Shown here one piece after another: positions 56,458 through 64,000 of a stretch of 64,000 bases of DNA (position 1 is the stretch's first letter; every line of letters starts with the position of its first letter). The position numbers were made by a program, and so were the translations under genes. Under the pieces are notes generated by a model, which saw nothing but the letters and a program-made list of their open reading frames with translations, did no database searches and was not told where the DNA came from. Origin of the DNA: Eumeta japonica (taxonomy: Eukaryota; Arthropoda; Insecta; Lepidoptera; Psychidae); the NCBI GenBank assembly GCA_005406025.1, contig BGZK01001232.1, forward strand, positions 122,831 to 186,830. Reading direction: 5' to 3'.

Positions 56458-56577
56458 ATGGCTCTTCTCGGGGCACAATTGTCACCTATAACGGTATTAC
56501 GTCGTGGTAACCCGGAAGGGTTTAAACGACTTTTCGCGGGGTTAGCACCCCTTGTGCTTTCTGGCCGCTTCAGATGA
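56458..56577 (+). CDS. Small ORF of 39 codons, unknown
   Basis: ATG at 56,458 to TGA at 56,577, with non-AT-biased composition: MALLGAQLSPITVLRRGNPE then GFKRLFAGLAPLVLSGRFR. Its end overlaps the exon-like frame below in a different frame, as a frameshifted coding relic would. No family recognised. Confidence 0.2.
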   Translation: MALLGAQLSPITVLRRGNPEGFKRLFAGLAPLVLSGRFR

Positions 56578-56623
56578 AGTTGTCAAAGCCTTCGAACTAA
56601 CGGCAGGCGCCTTTATGCTTCAG
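56546..56623 (+). other. Exon-like 26-codon frame with AG/GT borders
   Basis: Open from an upstream TAG to a donor-like CAG|GTAATT at 56,624. Reads HPLCFLAASDEVVKAFELTA then GAFMLQ; the preceding bases are GGGGTTAG, a possible but weak acceptor. The amino-acid make-up is protein-like. No family recognised; it may be a LINE ORF1 piece or a real exon. Confidence 0.2.
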
Positions 56624-56654
56624 GTAATTTTTAGTCCGTGCGAGTTGCACACAC

Positions 56655-56676
56655 TCCGTGCGCCCGGGCGCACGGA
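56655..56676. repeat. 22-bp perfect palindrome
   Basis: Centred on CCCGGG; half-site TCCGTGCGCCC. It lies in a local GC spot between AT-rich stretches, about 30 bp after the exon-like frame. Confidence 0.95.
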
Positions 56677-56700
56677 TTGCCCATAATAGGTTTTTCCTCT

Positions 56701-59700
56701 CCATCCTCTTTGCACGGGGAAAAATAGAAAAAAAAAGTGGAAATTTAACAAGACTTGCCCACATATCAAAACATAGCAGTTTAATTTTTTTTTAAATATA
56801 ACGTTTTAAATAGCATGAATTTTTATTTTTTTTGTTTCTGGGGTTTTAAATATTTTACGATATATTGAATATACTTGCTTCTAATATTTTATAAGCAAGT
56901 TTTAACGTAACGTAATGTACCAAAAATTTGAACTTAAGGTTATCAAAAATTTTTATATGCTTTTATTGTGACTGAAAAATCTAGAATTAATATGCATTTG
57001 CGAAAGGACAAAAAAAAATCACAAAAGATTGTATATGATTGCAATTATAATATTTTCATTAAGTAATACGACCTTCATTCCATGGTATGCCCTGATGAAT
57101 ATTAAAGCGTTAGCCGACTATCGTTTTACACGAATAGACATTACTGGTATGCAACAACAAACTTTCCTTAGTGGTAGACTTGATTCTGTTAGGCCTAGGT
57201 CGTAGATGGTGCTTTGAAATTCCATCTCATACGTCAAATTTCACCCTTAATCAATCCTAAGAGTATGATTTCAAAAACTCATTGCTGATTCGAATACGCT
57301 CCAATGAGTAATTTTTTACGCGTGAACAGGTCGAAAACTAACTTTGAACACCCTATAACAGGAAAATAGCGAAGTTACACTCGAAGAACTCGCAGACTTG
57401 CACGGAGAGAGAGAGTTGTATTTAAATAACTGATTCTTTGATGTGTAAAACGATTCATTTTACTTCAAATATTAATACATACAGCAGATTGATTTGTTAC
57501 TTTTAATTGAAGGACATATTTTGCTGGTATGCACCATTTGCGTATTGGATGAATTTTTATTATAACATAAAAATTTTATTTGAATAGGTTTCGCATTAAA
57601 CCTAAATAATATATCTTTATTTCGTTCTTGATACCTTTAAAGCTAGCGATTTTTTTTATATTAAAGATATTGCTCTTAACCCCTCTACCCTGGCTGAGAG
57701 TCACTAACCGCTGTTGTCACCGGTACGGTCATTACATCCGAGTCCGACCGTGTAACCTGTTCTGCAAGGTGCACAGCATATGCTCTAACTTGATTTAAGT
57801 CGAGTTGATTTAACTTATCCATGACTGAATGTAGTGTGAAATGAAATTCCTCACCATATATAAGTTAGGATTATTCTAAATACTGCACTACCGGACTGAA
57901 AATAATATTGTGTGGACTATAAGTTGTTATTTTAACTTGTTTCATCGAGCGGCGATAGTCCTTTGGAGAGCGGGTTTTTCATTATATTAACTAGTGATAC
58001 TTCTTAGCAAACGAAAACGTTGCGTTATTTTTGATGTAAGAATTAAATAAAACTTTCAATTTCTTCGTAACAGCCTAATAGACTCAAAATGCGTTGCGTT
58101 TACCTGCGACTATAATTAAAAGGAATATCTCTTTCAAATTTAAATTATTTTCAGAAAATATAGAACATTTGAAAAGCTTTCACAAGCTATTTTACAAAAA
58201 AACTGAAACTCATTTTCCGTCACGTTTTGAGGTCCTAATAAGTTATTCTGACTATTTTAATTATGATTTCAGGAAATGTTTACAAGTTTGCATGTACACT
58301 TGTGCATTTCTGTATCATAAATTTTAAAAGTATAGACTATTTGAAATTGGTCTTGCGGCATTTAAAAAGGTCGTAAATTAATTACCATAAATATTTTTTA
58401 TCAATCGATCAAATTAATTTGGTCAATACTTATTAACAATACATTTTAAAACATTTCGTCAAATATTTTTTTACTGAACCGTGTAACTGATGATCAAACC
58501 AAATTCAATCAACTCTAAATTTGACAAACCGAGTGGAATAACGTAATGTTCATTAAAGTCGGCCACTCGTAAGATATCGATGTTCAGACAAACGTTAAGA
58601 AACAGTTTTGTTGATTGCCTTAAATTCCAAAGATTTCATATTGAAATAAATTTAATTTTCATCACAAGTAAAACAACGGAGAAGTTTAATTAAACCTTCT
58701 GAAATGTTCTAAATTAGTGACAATACTGTGACCGTACAGTGACATAATGACATTCGTCTTCAGGCTGTCGTTTTGACGCTGTGTCAACCCTAATGGCAAT
58801 CTTGTTACTTTAAATGCGCAATTTATACACAGTTATCTCAGAAAACGACTGTAACGATTTTAAAGACAATTTTTACTTAAGCAGGGTTGTGCTTTAAGTT
58901 TATTTATATAGAAGTCTTCCCTGAAAATAAGTCATTGAGAATAATTTTTTAACATCTTTTCATAGTGCCATCTCGTAGAATTTCGGGTAATTGCTTTGTT
59001 AATGTATCGTACACAGTGTTGAGCAGGCATAATGTAATGTTGTCTGTAACAGACGCCACTATAGGACAAATTAGATAGATTGTGATGTTATTAACGTGGA
59101 AATAGGTAGTTATTAAATTTTGCATTTTATCTACTGGAAGTAAACAATCAACTTTTCCCATGGAAAGTTACCATATTCTATACTTTAGACCAAATATTTA
59201 AATCATTTAAAGGAATAAAATTGAATATTAACTTTTACATTAAAAAAATATCTTTTAAAATTTCAAAATGCATTTTAATTACTCGTTAAAAAAATATAAC
59301 TTTTCAACTATTGCTATAACGAAATACTAGCAAATCGTCCATTAAAGCGAAATACGCTTTCTCTTTCACATAGAAACCGCTGAACACAGCAAACTCATAA
59401 AATGTGCACAGTGGTTGTACCCTTATTCAAATCACACACTGAAAACGTAAAATAGACTTTTATCCACCTGTGTGTCATTCTTCAACTGCAAAATTTTCAC
59501 GTCCTCGCGGCATCATTACTTGAATTACAAACTGTAACTACTGTAGTTACTATTTTTGAGATCACTACACAAACATACGAAATTCATGTGACGGTTTCAG
59601 TAGCGCAAACAGCAATATTAAAGAGCGTCATAATTTATGATCATCCATAAATTTTAATAAAGAAAGTATAACGATCCAGTGTGGCGAAAATATAAATATT

Positions 59701-60884
59701 TTTTATGCACAATCGTGGTTGGCGAAGTCTATCTTGAAGTTTTATGCGAGACAGACCTTTGAGAGGGTAAAATAGGTCATGAATTTTGTCTGCGTGTACG
59801 GGAATTACTGCAATACTTCAAGTTTGAGACAAAGGAATATAATTTAACTCTCAGACATTATTTCAGCACTCTTGAAAAAAGAAAATCACGGACCAAAGTT
59901 CGGGGATAAGATATATTTGAAAAGTCCGTCTTTATTGAATTTTAAATATTGAAATTGAACAGCTTTACTATTTAATAATGTAATTTAGTAAGACTTTTCG
60001 AAACTTAAACTTTAAATTAAAGTAAATTAAGTGTATATAGATTCATAAACTTTTTTTAAAAATCACATTAATTCAGACTAGGACGTTTCCTTGCGTAAAG
60101 AGCTTTCTAATTAGATACAGTTATGATATCAGAATATATTGCAGCAAAATGTTGCATTAGATATAATTATCCTTGCTAGCCAAGATAAAGGCTGTAATTA
60201 GTATAAGTTAAAAGAACTGTATTTTTTAATACAAAAATTACCACACAATGTGAAATGAAACGGCTATGACGCACAACAACAACCAAAATTACTACTACTA
60301 CCGTATTTTAGACGCATTCATGCTTCTAAAATCAAAAACAGTGTTTAAAATATCAGTTAAGAGAAACTGAGCAAAAGTGATTCTCAAATCATCATCTAGA
60401 AGATAATTCATTCATCGATATAGAAGTATTTTTAAAAAAACGGTTCTTAAAAACCGTTCCTCACTTAATCCGACGATAATCTTTTTTAATCGAATTTATC
60501 GTGACTATAACTTGTAATGTTTTCTAATTTTGCAGTTTTTCTACTTTATTGGGGGACTGTTGCCCTCCCTCCTGGTCTCACTGCTGAGGGCCGGGGGAAA
60601 AGCATGATCTGTTTGGACAATTTGGGTGTTAGATTGGGACCCATGAAGGGCCAGAGTGTGAACCACCAGTTATTGAATGTCTATTCTTGAGATCCATACA
60701 TTTTATTTAAAGTGAGACACTTTAAATAGAATTTTGATAGATAAGCACAGCAGGAACACCAACGTTATTATCTTGGTGGGAAATAATTTTGATGCGCGTC
60801 GAAAAGATATGATTGCCAAAAGGCAATATTAAAAACAAGGCGACCAATAGGCAAAGAAATAGGAGAAATATCTCTCGCCTCTAA
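56701..60884. other. Unassigned region, 4.2 kb
   Basis: AT-rich. The 77-codon frame 58094-58327 and 70-codon minus frame 58949-59161 have no recognisable domain. Slight GC rise at 57,670-57,790 and 60,545-60,610 (CCCTCCCTCCTGGTCTCACT). No repeat family recognised by eye. Confidence 0.4.
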
Positions 60885-62165
60885 GTCAAACCCCACTAGG
60901 CCTATATCTGTACTGCCGACATTAAGTATTTTTATTGAAAAATTGATTCTAAATCAACTTCTGCTACGTTTTTATATTAATAATTTAATGCCCATAAAAC
61001 AGTTTCGTTTCACACGGGGTCGCTCAACAATCGATACTAGCGTTCAGCTTTTTGAAAAAAATTTTAAAGCCTGGGAGTATTAACGGAATGCGATGGGACT
61101 GTTTTGCGATTTTTCTAAGATGTTTGACCGTGTAAGTCACGAAACACTGATCAGAAAGTTACATCATTATGGAGTTCCGGGCCGTGTATTCGATCTTCTG
61201 GCATAATACTTAACTAATAGAATTCACAGGGCCGATGTATTATAAAGATCGTCTCGATCCGTGGTCCGCATAGGATTACCACTAGAATTGATCCTCGGTA
61301 CGTTTCTGTTTTTAGTTTATATTAATGACATGCATAACCTTGTTAAAGATATTCATGAGATAGTACTGTTTACAGATGATAGCTTTTCATTATTTAAAGT
61401 TAAAAACACCAACTCGATTATGACGATGTTAACATTGATATTTCCAAAACTGAAAGATGGCTCACTGTTAATACTTTACTTAAACTTAAATAGAAAGAAA
61501 ACAGAATGTGTAAAATTCTCATTTCTGAATGTAATAAATCGATCTAGTACTATTTTAATAGAAATCGAGGAATTAGAACCTATTGACACTATTGTATTTC
61601 CAGGTCTTACTTTAGATAATAAACTTTAATGGGGTTCTTATATCGGTGAGTTGGCGAAAAAGCTTCGCTCTACTGCATTTGCAATTAAAGAGATAAGAAA
61701 ATTGTCCGATACCCAAACCACTAGACCGGTATTTTGGCTGTTTCCATAACTTGATGTCATATGACATGCTGGTCTTAGGACATGCTGCGGATGTTTCGTG
61801 TTGCATAAGCTGGTCATTCGCGCAATTTACAGGCTGAGACCTCATATTTTTCTTAAAAATAAGTTTAAAGAAGTTGAAAATTTAACTCTGGCATAGCCGT
61901 TTATTTACCAAAATTTAATAAACATAAGAAAAAAATTGAAATTAACAAAATATAGTGATAGACACACCAGGAATAAAAATAAACTATTTGTCGACTGCAT
62001 AAGGTCGCGAATTCATTTAGGGGGCTCTATGTGCGCATGTTCAATAAGATTTCTGATGATTTACAAAATTTACCCGTATACAAATTTAATCTTTATTAAG
62101 CAAACCCTTAGCAGAAATGGGTAATATACAATCTGAAAATATTTAGAGGATAAAGGGACGTAACG
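60885..62165 (+). pseudogene. Jockey/CR1-like LINE reverse transcriptase pseudogene, 5'-truncated
   Basis: Starts SNPTRPISVLPTLSIFIEKL, then LLRFYINNLMPIKQFRFTRG, RSTIDTSVQLFEKN, GLFCDFSKMFDRVSHETLIR, KLHHYGVPGRVFDLL. The 122-codon frame 61261-61629 has LILGTFLFLVYINDM and IVLFTDDSFSLFK (catalytic pair DD kept, preceding Ala replaced by Thr). It is followed by LKDGSLLILYLNLNRKKTEC and PGLTLDNKL. C-terminal pieces (RHTRNKNKL; SIRFLMIYKIYPYTNLIFIK) run to about 62,150. In-frame stops near 61,080, 61,205 and 61,244. Closely related to the relic at 12.0-13.3 kb but less decayed. Endonuclease and ORF1 absent. Confidence 0.82.
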
Positions 62166-63144
62166 AGCTTGACTTCTTGCAGATTTGTTTTTCTTGAAAT
62201 AGTTTTATATATGATTGTTTTATATATAATTTGGTTTGAAACGAGCCACCCTTACGTTACTTGCTTGTTTTTCTTGAGGAATAACTGCCTTACAAACGAG
62301 TAGTAGTTTAAAAAAAGACGGGAGTATTAAAAAACTGTAAATTATTTAAGTGTTATGACGTGTTTCTAGTGTTATATTATAACCATTCTTATGTCATATT
62401 ATAACCTACGAAATAAAGATATTTTAAATTTGAATACAGCCTCCATTGCACTTCTTGCTGTAAGCTCAAACGCACATACATCACATTTAGACTTCCGAAA
62501 TTTATTCATCATTATACATGTCATCTTAGACGTGTGTAATAAGTAAACAATAACAACAACTTCAGCAGAAAAATTTATGAAAGTATAAAGTAAATTAGAA
62601 AATTTCATGGCATTATCGTTTCATGGAAGGGCTATATAATGATACCGATAATTTTCAAAGGCAATTCACAAAATTTAAATTAAACTAAACTAAACTATAT
62701 CATTTTGCAAATCAGAGAGTTTGAAAACCTCGTTTAAAACGTTACAAACGTTCACGCTAATTGACGTATTATTATAATTTTATTTTATTATTAAAATGAA
62801 AATGATATTTCTGATAATCAAGGGTTACATTAAACGAAACAACTGTTTCCAACATATATCCAGACGTATTCATCAGGTACAAAAACAATAATTTTCAATG
62901 TCAACCTGTATGTGATAAAATCAATGTTTCTAAATCATGAGTATCATGTAAGATCATTTAAAAAACTTTTGAATTTCTGTTATTTTAAACATAAAAGCTA
63001 AACGTTTGTAGACATCAATATTTTCCGTGAATTCTTTATCAAATTATTTTTGCATGCTTGATGTATACAAAAGGATTGATAAAAAATATTTGATATTTTT
63101 AAAGTGAGAAATTATGGAAGCCGATATTTTTTATTGAAGGAAGA
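62166..63144. other. Unassigned AT-rich region
   Basis: No feature recognised; TTTTATATATGATTG / TTTTATATATAATTTG near 62,205-62,235 is a minor internal duplication. Confidence 0.4.
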
Positions 63145-63240
63145 CAGATGGGCCGCGGGGCCCTCCATCAGCGCGTGTTTGAGCGCTCGGGGCGGGCATC
63201 GGCGGGAGGTCGCCCCTGCCGGGAATTGCGTCGCGCTCAC
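63145..63240. other. GC-rich island
   Basis: GGGCCGCGGGGCCCTCC, GAGCGCTCGGGGCGGGC and GAGGTCGCCCCTGCCGGG in AT-rich DNA. No convincing frame. Possible conserved regulatory element. Confidence 0.4.
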
Positions 63241-64000
63241 GTAAATAAATGATTTTTAGGGGTGTCTTGACGTCTTGGAATGGTTTTTGTGGTAATTTTC
63301 CATTTATGTTAATTATATACTAGAGAGGTTCTATGCCGTGATTATTTAAGAAACCCTGAAATTTTCACTGTTTAAAAAAGATGTCTTTAGGACGCATAAA
63401 AATTTCGTCATCGCAATAGGGCTTTCATAGGAATGTGTTTTTTTTATTAAGAGTATATTTAAATATAATGCAATACGCAATTCATTTACATGCTGCCATT
63501 AAATATTTCATTACGATAATATGTTCACACGTATGAAGTATCACGAGCTACGATTTGGCAGTTCCTAATAATTTATTTTTACGTCGTGTCAAAACGGTGT
63601 CTAATATTTTGCCACCAACTTCGTTCGGGCAACAACGGCAGCGCTCATCGACACCCACTGACGTATCACTCAAATGGCGTCGTCATTTTTGATCCCCTGA
63701 ACAGATAATTCGGTGACAGTATGAAGACTATCAAACGATTTTTAACTCTCACAAAAGTCCCCTTTATTCCGTGATTCTTGTAAAGATAATTCTAATATCG
63801 CAATTTAAAGTTACATTTAATTTTATCACTATTCTACTAAATTTTATGATAATCAGATTAACGGTAGTCAATTTATCGTCGAATAAATATGTAACAATCG
63901 AGCGCTGTCGCAGTTGGCTTTTAAGCTTTGTTTTACTCCACCGACTATCGTCTGTACTTTGAAGTTGTCAATTTTTTGGATATTGAACTAACGTTGGGAA
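63241..64000. other. Unassigned region to window end
   Basis: AT-rich with a milder GC patch at 63,610-63,690. No gene recognised. Confidence 0.4.

Noticed and set aside
56458..56700. LTR or promoter of an endogenous virus
   Set aside because: No TG...CA borders, primer-binding site or neighbouring pol/env-like sequence.

Overview
The window looks like an AT-rich, gene-poor stretch of a lepidopteran (moth or butterfly) nuclear genome. I found no complete cellular gene, no credible multi-exon gene model and no RNA gene. The assignment to Lepidoptera is from recognition by eye, without a database search. It rests on three things: retroelement 3' tails containing GTGTCCATGGGCGGCGGT-like sequence (near 31,785, 49,414 and 55,537), a tRNA-derived SINE at 53.2-53.5 kb, and short RTE-like elements of the kind common in moths and butterflies. 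Borders of decayed elements are good to tens of bases only.

Layout. 0-7 kb: unassigned AT-rich DNA with two LINE relics. 7.2-10.3 kb: a dispersed repeat (here called the TTAAC family) split by an insertion that starts GGGTTCCG and ends GGCCGG. 12-13.3 kb: a decayed non-LTR reverse transcriptase. 17.6-19.6 kb: a minus-strand LINE relic with a TTAAC element inserted in it. 21.4-23.6 kb: another TTAAC copy next to a 984-bp DNA transposon with 137-bp terminal inverted repeats and a cysteine-rich ORF. 26.1-28.5 kb: a TTAAC copy split by a LINE whose 5' end is joined to a tRNA-like head. 30.6-32 kb: LINE and SINE relics. 33.9-36.6 kb: a 5'-truncated RTE-type LINE bounded by a perfect 14-bp target-site duplication, with a 17-bp foldback at its 5' junction. 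36.8-39.7 kb: a satellite of about 53 copies of a 54-bp unit. 40.5-41 kb: a LINE 3' end. 44.9-47.2 kb: an RTE-like short element and a 1.35-kb element holding a Helitron-like N-terminal coding relic. 49.2-55.6 kb: SINE and LINE relics. 55.8-56.7 kb: a GC-rich block with one exon-like reading frame. 60.9-62.2 kb: another LINE relic.

Scattered through this are short GC-rich islands of 80-450 bp in otherwise AT-rich DNA. Two of them (20.9 and 30.4 kb) appear related. They may be conserved regulatory elements, GC-rich repeat fragments or remote exons; sequence alone does not decide.

Nothing here works as a gene system. The content is layered mobile-element history. The least ordinary items are the satellite (open on both strands, apparent 10-unit higher-order period, one inverted unit at its edge), the terminal-inverted-repeat transposon, the nested TTAAC family and the foldback at the RTE 5' junction.
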